DNA from: Cycas panzhihuaensis
Taxonomy: Eukaryota > Cycadophyta
Reading direction: 5' to 3'
Length of the DNA stretch: 64,000 nucleotides
Assembly (NCBI GenBank): GCA_023213395.1
Contig: CM041465.1
Coordinates: forward strand, 171,189,741 to 171,253,740
Shown here in pieces: positions 14,237 through 26,282 of the stretch. The translations under genes and the position numbers were made by a program. The notes beneath the pieces are model-generated. The model was not told the DNA's origin, did not search any database, and saw nothing but the letters and a program-made list of their open reading frames with translations. The number at the start of each line of letters is the position of its first letter. Position 1 is the first letter of the stretch.

Positions 14237-17200
14237 GGGCCATAATATCGAGGGCTAAGTCTTTGGTTCTTAGGATGCCGAAGGGATTGTTGCTTATAAG
14301 GTTGGAGACGAAGGAATATAAGATCACCAATATTAAAGGAGCGATCAAAGCGATGGTGGTTTACTAATTCTTTCATTTGATTCTAGGCCATTGATAGGTT
14401 TTATTTAAGGGAATGGAGAATTTAGACCATATGTTGCAGTTTTTGTTGTACTACTGCCATGCGGAGTTTAGTAGCCAAGGTGTGGTGGGACAACGGGAGA
14501 TACCTATAGAGAGCCAAAAATAAGGATATTCTAATGGTTGAATGATGTGAGGAGTTGTACCAATACTCAGCTAGGGCTAGCCATGATGTCTATTTAGACT
14601 AGTGGTTAGATATAAAGCAACATAAGTGGGTTTCTAGAGTTTTGTTAAGGACCTTAGATTGGCCATCGGTCTGTGGATGGTATGTCGAACTCATGTTGAA
14701 TGATGTTCCTGATACATAGAATAGCTCTTGCCAAAAGGAGTTAGTGAATTTAGGGTTGCAGTTATATATGATAGTGGATGGAAAACTATGTAAATGAAAT
14801 ATTACCTAGATATAAATATTAGTGATATGTGAAGCCTTATAGGTTACGTGGACAGATAAGAAGTGGGTATATTTTGTCAACTTATTTATGACTACTAAAA
14901 TAGAGTCAGATCTGACAGATAGTGGTAAGCCTATTATAAAGTCCATGGAAATATCTTGCCATTTACCTGGTGGGATATGCAACAGTTGAAGGAGGCTTTA
15001 TTGGGTTTCGTATTAGCTTTGTTACATTGGCATGTGTCATATTCTGAGATAAAGGTAACGATGGTGGATTTAATTTATAGCCAAAAAAAATTAGAACGTA
15101 TCATACGATAAGTTTTATCAAAACTAGAATGACCACCAAGAGGGGAAGAATGATATTCTAATAAAATCCACAGAATAAAAGATGAGTGGGGGTGTATAAA
15201 TATGTGATTTTGGTATAAGAGAAGATTATTATGGATGGATCAATCTTTATAAGTATGGACCTTATCAACCCAGCGCACGAAATCAGGTTGGGTTTGATTA
15301 GCCATATCTAAGTCTTGTATCTATGTTAGTTATAGGGAAGAAATAGCATAAATGATGGGGTTCTTAGTGTGACCTGTGTTATCGTCAAGTGTAGGGGAAG
15401 GTAGCCTCAAGAGATTATTTTTCACAATGTTATCTTTTCCTTTTTTATATGTGATTGTAAAATTAAAAACTTGGAGCCTACTCTTCTGAGAGGACTGGTT
15501 GATCTAGTAAGCGACGAAAGCTATGATGATTAGTGAGGATGGTAAATTTAGAACCAAGTAGATACTATCGCCATTTGTCAACAGCATGGAAGATGACCCG
15601 CATTTTTTTTATAGGTAGATAGTCTACACTTATGATCTTTGAGTTTCTAACTTTTAAAGGTGATAGGGTAGAAGTCTTGCATTAAGACTGCACCCAATCC
15701 AAACCCAGAGGCATCACATTCTAATTGGAAAGGTCGAGTAAAGTTAGGAGAGGCCAAAATTGGGGTGGTTATCATAACCTCCTTTGTATGGAGGAAGGCC
15801 TCATTGACTGAGGGGGACCATTGTAAGGAATCCTTTCAAAGTAAGTGGGTTAAGAGGGTGGTTAGTGTGGCATAATTTTAAATAAACCAACGATAGAATC
15901 CAGTGAGTCCTAAGAAAGCCCACAATTAGATCATGGTTTTTTGGCTTGGCCAATTAGTGATGACAGAGAATTTATTGGGATCCACATGAACCCCTATAAA
16001 GGATATAATAAGACCAAGGTATTATAGTTTAGATTTCCCAAACTCATATTTGGAGGGTTTAGCATACAATTTATTCTTAGTTAGGATTTGAGGGACTATT
16101 TCTAGATGTGGGATATGAGTAGATGTGTTTGAGCTATAGATAAGAATATCGTTGAAGAAGATGATAATAAATTTTCACAGGTATGGGGAAAAGATCTTGT
16201 TCATGAGGGCCTGAAAGGTGGCTTGAGCATTACATAAGCTAAAGGACATGACCTAGAACTCAAAGTAGCCATGGTAGGTTCAGAAAGTCATTTTATGTTG
16301 ATCCTCTAACAAGATAAGGATTTGGTAATATCCTAACTGTAAATTGAGTTTGGTAAAAATTGCAACACCATGGATCTCATCTAACATGTCATCGATTCAT
16401 GGTGTGGAGAACTTATTTTTTATGGTGATTTTATTGAGTGCACGATAGTCAACGTAAAGTCAGAAAGAGCCATCCTATTTGTGAACTAAAACGATGGGTG
16501 CCACATATGGGCTTTTACTAGGTTGGATGATACCCATATCCAATAATTCCTTTGTGATTTTATTGATTTCATTTTTTTAGAAATAGGAGTTCTTATATGG
16601 TCAAAGGCTAGTCCGATCATGTGAATTTTGTAACTCAATAGTATGATAACAACCTCGATCGGGCGGGGGACTGGTAGGTAACAAAGCAAACATAGATTGG
16701 TATTGATCTAATACTTACTAGATATGAGGGTGAATACTTGAAGGGGCCTAGATATGGTTGAGATGAATGATATATCCTATGTTCCTATTTAGTTATCAAC
16801 ATATTCAAGTGGGTGAGATTACTTTGTTTGGAGGGGCTTGCATCCCACAAAGTTTATGTGAGTAGCCTATGTGATCTTTGAACATAATGAATGGGGTTGT
16901 GGATGAGTTATTGGTGCTATAAGTTCCTAGAGCTTAGAGCCATTGTATGCTAAGAATTGCATCTGACCCACTTATAGACAGGGTATAAAAATTAGAGAGA
17001 AAGGTATATAAGCTAATGTGGACCATGGGGTTTTTTATTCTTCCTACACAATGAAGGGTGTGATGACCAGGTAAGGATCAAGTAAAGCCTATTTTAGGTT
17101 CTATGTAAAGATTTAACTGTCAAGAAATAGAGATATTGATGAAATTTAGTGATGCACCACCATTGATCAAAATGGTAATTAGGGTTTTTTAAAGTATTCC

Positions 17201-17400
17201 TTTAACTCAGAACGATTCAGGATATACAATGGAGGTAACAGTTGATAAGGAAACTTCAAGTTTAGGATTTTAGGATAACTCATTAGTAGGGTGGTCTTGG
17301 GGTTCATCATCATATTCATGGTCAGTTTAAGGGTCATCTTCTAAAGATAAGTCTAGGTCAATTGTGAAGACCATCTTCCTAACTTTGTAGATTCTACCAT
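14237..17400 (-). pseudogene. Ty3-1 pol (protease to integrase), degenerate
   Basis: Minus-strand pol relic. Recognisable pieces: a protease-like site near 17130-17180, where the catalytic D-S-G context now reads as N-G-G; reverse transcriptase at about 15800-16800, including a stretch matching [17 protein letters not shown] (here MSFSLCNAQATFQALMN near 16215-16255) and an FFNDI sequence where F/Y-x-DD is expected; RNase H about 15450-15750; and integrase zinc and core parts toward 14300-15300. Both catalytic sites named carry substitutions, and stops occur throughout, so no enzyme could be made. Boundaries are approximate because frames change often. Confidence 0.75.
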
Positions 17401-18424
17401 GACTAGAGGTCAAATTTTTAAAATATTGTATACATAGACCAGTTTTCCAACGACATTGTGCCTCTACTAGAGTGATGTGTATAGACCTCAAAGATGGTTC
17501 CTTAGTACACTGCTTGAAAGATGTAGATAGGATGGTATCTGGTTGTGGGTGCGATCATTGGTAGTAAGTTAGACGTGATCTTTGGGATCGGGCAGTATCA
17601 TCTTGTTAGGATTATGAAAGCCAGGTGGAGTCTTATCTAAATGGAGGAGGCCTTTCTATGACAAACTCTACTTCTACTGCTTTAGCCATATTAATTGCAT
17701 CTTTTAGAGTAAAGAGGGGGACTGCCTTTAGGCATATTTGGATACCTTCTTTAAGCCTAGACACATATGTATCTATCTTTGTCTGTTTATCAAGTTGTTG
17801 ATTAACCTGATTATATAAAGATTGGAACTCATCAGTGTATACTTTGACAGAGGATACTTACTTCAACTGTGTCAGTTGTGTGAAAAATGATTGGTTCCAA
17901 GTGTCTTCATAGTGCTCAAAAAAATAAGTAGAGAAGTGTGCCCAAGTATGGCTAGAAGGGTGCTCTCGCTTCCACCATTGGAACCAATGGTGTGCCTTCC
18001 CATCTAAGTGGATGGAAGCAAATGTAAGTTGTTCATTTACTGACATTGGGTTGAGTGTAAAGTAGGACTCTAGTTTACTAATCCAACTTCGTGCATTGTC
18101 CTTGTTGAGATCTAGATCAAGTGTAGGTATGTTGATCTTATCATGAAATGGTTGCTGTTGACGTGGAGGCATAGTTACGATTTATTATTATATAGGGATG
18201 ACTGGCGGTAGAGGAGATAATTTATTCAACCTTTGAAGTACCCATTAGACATTATCATAGGATGCTAGGTTTGATAGTTTTGAGGTAAATTCTGTCCATA
18301 TGGTAGCTACTTCATTTTTAACCTCCTCGTGCATGTGTTCAAAATCTTCCTTGATTTTTTTCTGAATGTTGGTGACTTAGGTCTCAAGTGTCAAGATTTT
18401 TTCACTATTGCTTTAAGGAGCCAT
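17401..18424 (-). pseudogene. Ty3-1 gag, degenerate
   Basis: The capsid reading frame starts at about 18424 (MAP). Its best open part is 17858-18172: MPPRQQQPFHDKINIP, then WISKLESYF, LDGKAHHWFQWW and TWNQSFFTQLTQLK. This is the usual plant Ty3 capsid pattern of a W-x-x-x-L-E-x-Y-F motif followed by A-x-x-W-x-x-x-W. Stop codons interrupt both flanks. Gag proteins of this family coat the genomic RNA in virus-like particles. Confidence 0.85.
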
Positions 18425-19716
18425 GGAGAAAAGGCGCAAAGAGGCAGGAATAGGTAGAAAGAAGAGGGATAAATGAAATAAGAAAGATCAAGAAAGAAGG
18501 AGACATAAGAATTAGGGAGTTATTAAGGGGTAGAGAAGGGGACAAATAGGGGGATTGTGGGCTATTTATAGCCTGTTAACCTAAAAACTTTACATAAGTA
18601 AGAGATCAAGTTCACTCGAATAAGTGTAAAAAGCTCATTCAGATGGGGTAAATGAGGTGTGTGTGGGGGGGGTGGTGGGGCCCATCGGTGACCAGGTACT
18701 GAAAAATGTGAAAATTACTGGTATGTACTAACCTAGTGCAAATTGACCAATACAATGTGCTCATCGAAATAAGGTACATAGTTGTAAGGGTAAATTTTCT
18801 CACTAAACTAAGTGGAGTTTTTTTTTTTTTATCTTCTCTTTCTTTTTTGCTTTCTTTTTCTCCTTCTCTCTCTCCCTCTCTCTCTCTCTCATTTCCTATA
18901 GTGAGTTAGACTGCGCTGACAAGGCCTGAGTTCAAGCAGAAGAGGAAATTCTTGTTCAAAATATGAGGTGACTTGTGGTCTGAACTTGGAAGTGGAATAT
19001 GTATACCACAGTATCCTACCAACCACTAGACAAGGTGTGCTTAGTCTTATAGGCTTGTCAATAAATTGTAGAAGTTTAGGGTAGGTAGCTTCGTGGCACT
19101 AACAACTAACCGCTATACTATAAGACTTCAGTGGTCAATAGTTGCCTATGCTAGGAAGGAATTAGGACCTAAATAAGTCCTCCTATATACTCGAAGGTAT
19201 GTAGAGGCGTACTTCCATAGCCAAGTTCTGTCTAGGGCTTAGTTCATGAGTGTTATTTCTAACCCTTCATATAGAGGGTAGAAGAGCCATTATACGCTTA
19301 GCTAGAACGATAGATCCCTGTGATATTTAAAGACCCCCGGTATAGGATCTCTACTTAACTACTTGGGTAGCTACCCGACGAAGTTATGTACTTGGGAAAG
19401 GAGGTGGGAGGGAGAAAGGGTAGTCGCCCAATAAAGTTATCTACCCTTGAGATATAATTCAATGCAAAAATTGAAATACATATATGAAATTAAAACTAGA
19501 TGAAAACTAAAAGGATAAAGTACTGGCATTACCTGGGGGGAAAAAATTCCCCTTTTTCTCTTAACTCTTGGACTATCCTGGTACTGCTCCTTAATCTCCA
19601 TGGAAAGAGTACTAAGGAAAGGTTTTTCCTTGATCTCTACTAGGGTAGAGAGAGTACTCGATCTATCAAGAAAAAAAATTCTGATTTCCCAAGTAGCTTC
19701 CCATGATTACAACATA
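18425..19716 (-). other. Ty3-1 untranslated leader
   Basis: The leader between PBS and gag, related to 50-560 and to 25370-25800. It holds a pyrimidine-rich low-complexity tract (about 18819-18893, T-rich then CTCTCT). The leader is long for a Ty3 element, about 1.3 kb, and has no apparent coding content. Confidence 0.7.
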
Positions 19717-19728
19717 GCTCTGATACCA
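19717..19728 (-). other. Ty3-1 primer-binding site
   Basis: The complement reads TGGTATCAGAGC and lies two bases downstream of the 5' LTR end. This matches the 3' end of plant initiator methionine tRNA, the usual primer for first-strand synthesis. Confidence 0.92.
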
Positions 19729-19730
19729 CT

Positions 19731-20146
19731 TGGGACATTTCTTCTCACAAGTGCTCCTTGAGATAGTAGAAAAATGATAATCACAACCGTTTCGTTCTAT
19801 CTAATAGGGCAAACACATTAACAGATAACTTTACAAGAACACAAGAGTGCCAAATGATCACTAAAATAGAGAGTACCACATCATAATATTTATAAAAAGT
19901 TATATAAAGATAACCATCATTTACAATTTATGACCCTTATATAGACAAAAGAGGGTCTTTTGCATGTAATCCTATTAGTGGCCTAAGCAGCCTTACATTC
20001 TATTGGACGACATAGTGGTCTTACATACCATTGGCCAACTTATCGGCTCATGCACGAAGTTCCATAATTAACCTTATCTCTTAACCTGTTGATAACTCTC
20101 TATATAATAGTGTTTTACATAACTTAGCAAGATGAGTTATGTAACA
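19731..20146 (-). repeat. 5' LTR of Ty3-1
   Basis: Runs TGGGACATTT to GTAACA, 416 bp, matching 12826-13241. This copy retains both canonical TG and CA ends. Confidence 0.93.
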
Positions 20147-20271
20147 CTGTGTCTATATAAAATAATAACCATCTACTAAAATACATGGATAACTAGCATT
20201 TGTAATTACTAGTTCTCTAGGTGATTATTTAGATGTATGGTTCATCAAGTTTTAAAATATTTGTTACAAAA
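20147..20271 (-). other. Interior fragment of element B between two insertions
   Basis: Continues element B after Ty3-1. It aligns with 7770-7876 in the related element A (shared ACCATCTACTAAA and ATGGTTCATC), which supports B as the host of both chromovirus insertions. Confidence 0.6.
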
Positions 20272-20692
20272 GTAACATAATCTCGCCTCTTGAGTATGAG
20301 TTAAAACAATATTGGTAGGATACCACTCCTTAATGATAATTTCACACCAATATAATAAGCAAATAACTCCAAAAGAGCACTTATATTGCAATACCCTTCG
20401 GGGGGCAACCTCCCAATTACATGCAAATAACAATGATATTCAAGATATCATACTCTAAGGATTACACAAATATATATATGTCTCTATGCTTACTACTCAA
20501 CCGCCTCCTTATGCATGTGGGATATTACATGAATATATATAGTGCTCAATGACCACTACACAACCTTCTACTTATGCATGTGGGATATTAAGAAAAGGGA
20601 AGAAGTAGAAGAAATAAAGATATAAGAGAGAGAAGAAGTACAAGATATAAGAGAATATAAGAGAAGGTAAGTTAGGGGTTGGATCCCTAACA
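20272..20692 (-). repeat. Presumed 3' LTR of Ty3-2
   Basis: Ends in CCCTAACA at 20692, directly followed by AAGTCCCCCAACAAAAAG, whose complement is a purine-rich tract. It contains a twice-repeated CTTATGCATGTGGGATATTA (about 20510 and 20572). The left start is chosen at TGTTACAAAAG, where homology to element A interior stops. Confidence 0.55.
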
Positions 20693-20734
20693 AAGTCCCC
20701 CAACAAAAAGCTTTGCCCTCAAAGCTTGGTGATC

Positions 20735-21160
20735 TCAGTGCTCTAGGACAAATTGTTCATTCTCCCAGGTTGCATCTTCTCGCAGAAGTTGTTTCCATTT
20801 GATGAGATACTCAATGATTTGTCTGGATCGTAGATGTCGAATTCTTCGGTCGATGATACATTCTGGAATGAGTTGAAGTTGCCCCTCCTTATTTAATATA
20901 GGTAATTCTGTTTGAACTTGTACTTGTTTCCCAATTACCTTCTTGAGACATGAAACATGAAAGATATTATGGATCCTTGATAATGCTGGTAAGTCCAAGG
21001 CATATGCAACTTCACCAATCTTCTTGAGAATTTTGTAAGGCCCATAAAATCGAGGTTGTAACTTATGTTGCCCATTCCGTTTGAGAGATTCCTACTTATA
21101 CGGTTGCAACCGTAAGTATACCCAATCACCTGGTTGAAACGCTCGTTCACTTTGCCCTTT
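20735..21160 (-). pseudogene. Ty3-2 integrase C-terminus and chromodomain
   Basis: The end of pol encodes MDLPALSRIHNIFHVSCLKK followed by PECIIDRRIRHLRSRQII and a chromodomain core YLIKWKQLLREDATWENEQF. Such C-terminal chromodomains define the chromovirus branch of Ty3 elements and are thought to steer integration to marked chromatin. The frame shifts between this segment and 20935-21150, whose RLVKLHMPWTYQHYQGSI is the same region in another frame. Confidence 0.88.
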
Positions 21161-21358
21161 ATCTGCCTGTTGTTTCATCCAATTTTGTGCAAGGTTCAAA
21201 TTTTCCTTGAGTAGCTTAAGAATATGTGTTGTTTGTTGGATGTGGTCTTCGACTGCTTGAACCTTAGAACTGATTATGGCATAGTTTTTAAGTGTGGGTG
21301 GTTCATAGCCATATAATGCTTGGAGCAGGTCATTCCTGGCGATGCATGATAGGTTGTA

Positions 21359-22191
21359 TTATACCACCATTACGCTAAAGGAAGCCAATGATGCCACCGC
21401 TTGCTTATCTGAAGCATAACACCAAAGGTATCCTTCAAGGCACTTATTAACCACCTCGGTTTGTCCATCTGTTTGTGGGTGGTAGGCTGAGCTCATTGTC
21501 AGTTTAGTACCAAGTAGATGGAAGAGTTCTCCGTGGTTCTTGGTAAACTTGGGATCCCGATCACTGACTATACATTTGGGTATGCCGTGCAACCTGTGTA
21601 TATCCTTTAAAAAGACCTCAGCAATTTGCTTTGCCTTATATGTGGCCTGAATGCCACAAAAATGAGCATATTTAGCCTATCAACAACCACCAGTATAGCA
21701 TCTTTTCCTTCTGACTTGGGCAGACCCACGATGAAGTCCATAGAGATTTCTTCCCATCGTTGATTTGGTATGGGAAGGGGTTGTAGCAATCCTGGAGACT
21801 TGACTGTTTCTGTCTTATGCCATTGATAAATTTCACATGAGGAAATATATCTTTTTACATCTCCTTTTTGTCCCTTCCAAAAGAAGGATTGTTTTAAGCG
21901 GTGGTATGTTCGTAGGAACCCTAAGTGACCTGCTATTGGAGAGGCATGTGCATCATGTAAAATTTGCTCCTTAAGGCTAGAGTGAGGGCATATATATATT
22001 CGATTCTTATACCAGAGAATATTTGAAGACCATGTATAATGGGTTGAATGCCCTACTCCAGCTTGAAGGTCTTGAATGATCTGCTTTGTAAAGGAGTCTT
22101 CATCCCATTCTTGCTTGGCATCGCTATCCAAGAGGGATTGATTGTTGTGATAGAATATAGTGCGAGCCTTCTTCCTTACGAGATAAAGCAT
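21359..22191 (-). pseudogene. Ty3-2 integrase, broken
   Basis: The zinc-binding N-terminus (HDAHASPIAGH) continues to CEIYQWHK, where the usual CxxC has lost its second Cys (Tyr instead). The catalytic core residues are all visible: Asp in SMDFIVGLP, Asp in SDRDPKF and Glu in YHPQTDGQTEVVN (the DD35E triad). A stop and shift near 21600 separate the first Asp from the rest. Integrase inserts the cDNA into chromosomal DNA; this one cannot. Confidence 0.88.
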
Positions 22192-22222
22192 CGTGACTAT
22201 ATTATCCTTGCCTTTTTATATA

Positions 22223-23660
22223 TTATTTCAAAGTCAAAAGCTTGCATTTTGGTGACCCATTTTGTTGTTCCTCAGATGATGTCCTTTGAGATAGAAAATA
22301 TTTTAAGCTATCATGGTCTGTTTTAATTTGGAAATGTGTTCCCAATAAATATTGTCGCCACTTCCTAACTGCATGAAGAATTGCTAACATCTCCTTCTCA
22401 TAGGTGGACTTGACTTGTTCCTTGAGTGTAAGTCGACGACTTTCAAAAGCCAAAGGTTTTCCTTCTTGCATTAAGATTGCTCCAATGCCTTGCCCTGATG
22501 CATCACATTCAATGGTGAAGGTCTTTGTAAAGTCGGTATTGCAAGGACTAGTGTGGTAGTTAAAGCCGACTTTAGGTGTTCAAATGCTTGAGGCCTTATC
22601 ATTCCAATGAAAAGAATCCTTTTTAACAAATTAATTAAAGGGAAGCAATCCTTGCATAGCCTTGAACAAACTTTCGATAATATCCCTGTGATTCCTAAGA
22701 ATCCACGAAGGCCCTTGATGTTTTTAGGTTTAGGCGGTTTGCGATATAATCGCTATTTTCTTAGGATTCACCTTGACTCCTTCTTGAGAGATGATATGGC
22801 CCAAATATTCTATTTCTTTGCCCAAATTGACATTTTGATTTTTGCATAAAATTTGGTTGTCTGCAAGCACCGTAATGCCTTATCAACATGCTAAAGATGG
22901 TCGTCCCACGTCTGATCAAGATCAAAATGTCATCAAAAAGACTAATATGAACTTCCTTAAGTAAGGTCGAAAGAGTTTATTCATGAGTCCTTGAAAGGTG
23001 GATGGAGCATTAGTCAAGCCAAATGGCATGACTAAAAATTCATAGTGACCTTCATGTGTACGAAATGCGCTTTATGAACATCCTCTCGCTTTGATCCCGA
23101 TTTGATGGTATCGACCGTAAGTCCAATGATGTGAAGAACATTGCTCCATGGAGTTCATCCAAGAGTTCATCAATGACTGGTATAGGAAATTTATCCTTGA
23201 TGGTTATCTTATTGAGCTAGCGGTAGTCTACACACATGCGAAATAAGCCATCCTTTTTTCTTACTAAAATCATCAAGCGTAAAAAGTGCTTTTACTTTCC
23301 TAATAATACCAAAGATTAAGGAGTTCTTGAACTAGTCGCTCAATTTCATTCTTTTTGGTAGGGATACCCAGATGGTCGAATACAAGGAGGATTACTTCCA
23401 ACTACTAGGTCAATGCTATGATCTTGGTCAAGAACTGGGGGAAGACCTTGAGGAATATCTTGAAAGACACAGTTATGGCGGTGAAGTACCAATTTTAAGT
23501 CATTTGGTATACCATCATCTTGGAGAATGTCCCCATTTGGAAGTTCTTGACCTTCTAGAGCATAACATTTGGCAATGATTCCTGTACCACCCTTTTTAAT
23601 AAGCCTCTCCATACGGTGTGAGCTGATGATTTGGGTCGGTGGAGGAATGATCCCATTCAA
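22223..23660 (-). pseudogene. Ty3-2 reverse transcriptase and RNase H, broken
   Basis: The upstream part, 23346-23660, encodes the conserved region before the RT fingers (FQDIPQGLPPVLDQDHSIDL). RT proper, about 22550-23345, survives only as fragments in several frames. RNase H at 22223-22471 keeps TYEKEMLAILHAVRKWRQYL and TDHDSLKYFL, typical of Ty3 RNase H. The order protease-RT-RNase H-integrase confirms Ty3 type. Confidence 0.85.
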
Positions 23661-23743
23661 TTGATAGTCAATTCCTTGATAAATCGGATGAAGAGCTCCG
23701 CATATTTAGTTGAATGGTCCCTAGTGGTTTGAGCCATTGTACC

Positions 23744-25032
23744 CTAATACAACATCAACTCCTCCAATAGGAATGGCATACATAGAAGTGGAGAGGTGAT
23801 AGTCACCCATTTGCAACTTGATATTGTGACATTTTTCCCCACAAGCGAGTGTCCCTCCATTAGCCACCATAACACGAAAATTTTGACAAGATATGGAAAA
23901 CAGTTGAGTTCTTCAGCAAGTTTCTGATTAATGAAATTATGGGTACTCCCAGAATCTATGAGGACAACCACCTTCCTTTTCTTAATGTACCCAATAAGTT
24001 TGAGTGTCTGAGGGGCTGCAATTCCAGCTAGGGCATGCACCGATATAGTAGCAGTATCTTCTTCTTCCTCCTCAGGTGGGTCACAATCATTATTTTCTGG
24101 CTCTAATGAGGCTTCTTCTACTGGTTCCTCATCTTGAACATCCTCAATTATAAATAAGCGTCGTTCAGGACACTTATGGTCTTTATTCCACTTTTGGTTA
24201 CAACGAAAACATAACCCTTTCAATCGTTTCTCATCCATCTCTTGGGAAGTCATTCGTCGTACACCAGGAACCTGAAATTGTGGTCGCTTTTCTGGAAATG
24301 TTCGTTGGGGGGGTCGGGATGCCTTATTTTTTGCTTCAATGTGTCGAGCAAAATTAATAGCTGTAGAGATGTTATCAGGTTTTAAGAGTCGCAACTCATG
24401 TCTGATGTCATCTCGTAACCCACCAATGTATAGCTCAAGTAATTTATCCTGACAAAGACCATCAACCCTTGTGGATAGACGTTGGTATTCTCAGATAAGT
24501 CAAACAGTCCCCTCCTGTCTAACTTTAGCTAACTGGTTAAAGTGGTCCTGATCCCAGGTACTGTCATATTGAGCTATAAGATCTTTGACAAAACCCTCCC
24601 ATTGATAACTAAGCCCACCAATTGTTTTCATAACCCATTGGTACCATTGGTAGGGTTCAGTTTCCATGTGTAAAGAAGCAAGAGGGATCTTCTTATCTCG
24701 GAACTTGATGAAGAGAAAAGTATTGTTCCATTTGGGTGATCCGGTGTGTACATCGTGCCATTGAACTTCCGATTTCTACCTTAGGAAGGAAGTTTGGACG
24801 AAAGCGCCTACCATCATTACCTTCATCTTCTTTAGCGAAGTGACCCCCACTTATGTGAGTAGTATCATCAAGATCACTCTTTTCTTCCTTAAGAGGTTTC
24901 ATGGATGTGATCTCTAGCATTCGCTTCAAATTTTTCATTGAAGTCATTCTGGATTTGTAATATATCTTCTCGAAGTTGTGAAACAGCATCATTGAGATCT
25001 TGGGTCCAACTTGGGTTCATCTTAGGGGCCAT
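23744..25032 (-). pseudogene. Ty3-2 gag, zinc knuckle and protease
   Basis: Starts at ATG 25032 (MAPKMNPSWTQDLNDAV). The capsid part is shifted and stopped between 24400 and 24900. The long open part 23744-24394 carries the nucleocapsid knuckle CFRCNQKWNKDHKC (C-x2-C-x7-H-x-C), an acidic linker and the aspartic protease site VVVLIDSGSTHNFI with its catalytic D-S-G intact. Gag and protease in one frame is usual for this group. Confidence 0.88.
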
Positions 25033-25128
25033 TAGTCCACAAGACCTAAGTTGGAATCTTGGTTGGTAAATGTGACTGAAAAGGATTTGACGGGGTGTCT
25101 ATAGACTGTTATCCCCAATATGAGGCAA

Positions 25129-25131
25129 TAT

Positions 25132-25169
<38 letters not shown>

Positions 25170-25222
25170 TTTTGCTTTTTCGCTTTTTCGCTTTTTTGCT
25201 TTTTGCTTTTTGCTTTTTTTGG
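25129..25222. repeat. Poly-T and (GCTTTTT)n tract in Ty3-2 leader
   Basis: About 31 T residues followed by repeats of GCTTTTT/CGCTTTTT. The lysine-rich frames on the minus strand here are artefacts of the tract. Ty3-1 has a comparable pyrimidine tract at the same place in its leader. Confidence 0.9.
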
Positions 25223-25925
25223 GCATCGTTGGTCGATGACTATGTGCGCAAGAACTGATGACAGACTGGCTAGAGACACTCGATTTAACAAATAGATGAT
25301 GACTGACTCACTGACTGACTAAGTGCGCACAACCCACTAATAGACTGACTTGGTACACTAGGTATGAGCTTGTCTGGTTTGTAGGCCCTCCGATATACTT
25401 ATCCCAGACGTAAATAGTATCAACTTACAGAGGCAAACACTCTACTCAGAGTTGTACTACCCCGCCTCTAGGGTACATGGAGAGTAACTTCACGGGCTAC
25501 CGCCACGTGCACTACAAATTCTGACAGTCAATAGGTTTCCTATGGTTACCTATACTAGGAAGGCCTATCTATGGGGTCCTCCTATATACCCACAGGTACG
25601 TGGAGGCACAATTGTGGCCGAGTTACATCTAAGGTTTAATTCAGGAGTGTGATCTCTAGTCCTTCACGCAAGGGACGGAAAAGCCACAATGCGCTTAGCC
25701 CAAAGCACGGATCCTCGTGATATTTATAGACCCCAAGACAGGGTCTCTATCTAAATGCAAAGAGAACTACCCTGGCGGTGTTAGGGTAGTTGCCCGTTGC
25801 GTTATTACCCCAAAAAGCAAAGTAACTAAATGGAAATCAAATGAGAATAGGTACTAATGAGAAAAAAATGATGGAAAAAATTGATTATTTAGTATCTTGA
25901 CTCTCCCACAAGGAATGGATCGACC
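25223..25925 (-). other. Ty3-2 untranslated leader
   Basis: The region between gag and PBS, about 0.7 kb. The part 25370-25800 aligns with the Ty3-1 leader (18950-19430), for example around the GTGATATTTATAGACCC segment near 25717. This confirms that both elements belong to one family or to close ones. Confidence 0.7.
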
Positions 25926-25937
25926 GCTCTGATACCA
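25926..25937 (-). other. Ty3-2 primer-binding site
   Basis: The complement reads TGGTATCAGAGC, identical to the PBS of Ty3-1, two bases from a TG at 25940 that starts the presumed LTR. Confidence 0.9.
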
Positions 25938-25939
25938 CT

Positions 25940-26282
25940 TGTAACGAACCATTACACCAAAACCCCGAGGTGTTAGTGAAGAGGGCCCCCCACCAAGTAG
26001 ACCATTACAAATATAATCTACTATGTTATATAAGAGTAGCTTGTGCAACCTTTATTTAATTATTGCAAACAAGATTCCTTTGTGTGCTTCTTCACTTGCA
26101 TACTTCTGTAACTTTCTTTTGACAACTACTACTCACTCATCATCAAACAAGTATCCAATATATACTAACTCTAAGAATAAGCTAAATTACTTGGCCAAGC
26201 TAAGTTAAACGTAACAAGGTAATGTAATCAATATGTTTCCATGTCTCTTACAATACATGGCTAGTCATATTTCTCACTTACA
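25940..26282 (-). repeat. Presumed 5' LTR of Ty3-2
   Basis: Starts TGTAACGAACC directly next to the PBS. The end is placed at CTTACA because AATATT follows, similar to the ATATT before 20272. It shows no obvious similarity to the presumed 3' LTR. Treat the right boundary as tentative. Confidence 0.4.

Larger units (their letters stand above)
12826..20146 (-). mobile_element. Ty3-1, chromovirus-like element nested in B
   Basis: LTRs 12826-13241 and 19731-20146, both 416 bp, begin TGGGAC and end TAACA (left copy mutated to ATAATA). On the minus strand the 5' LTR is followed by two bases and then TGGTATCAGAGC, complementary to initiator-Met tRNA (complement of 19717-19728). A purine tract precedes the 3' LTR (complement of 13242-13254). 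Domain order on the minus strand is leader, gag, protease, RT, RNase H, integrase and a chromodomain-like end. Flanking 5-mers TTGGG and CTGTG could be a decayed target duplication. Many stops and shifts; not functional. Confidence 0.9.
20272..26282 (-). mobile_element. Ty3-2, chromovirus nested in B
   Basis: Minus-strand element with leader, gag, zinc knuckle, protease, RT, RNase H, integrase and chromodomain in order. PBS complement at 25926-25937 and PPT at 20693-20710 are both clear. The two outer regions expected to be LTRs (20272-20692, 25940-26282) do not look alike, so one or both ends were replaced. Outer limits are inferred from TG/CA ends and from ATATT/AATAT flanks and may be off by tens of bases. 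The domain set is recognisable but broken by stops and shifts. Confidence 0.8.

Noticed and set aside
12821-20151. A clean target duplication for Ty3-1
   Set aside because: The flanks TTGGG and CTGTG match at only three of five positions; suggestive but not claimed.
25032-25295. Lysine-rich or phenylalanine-rich short frames
   Set aside because: Produced by the poly-T and GCTTTTT tract in the Ty3-2 leader.
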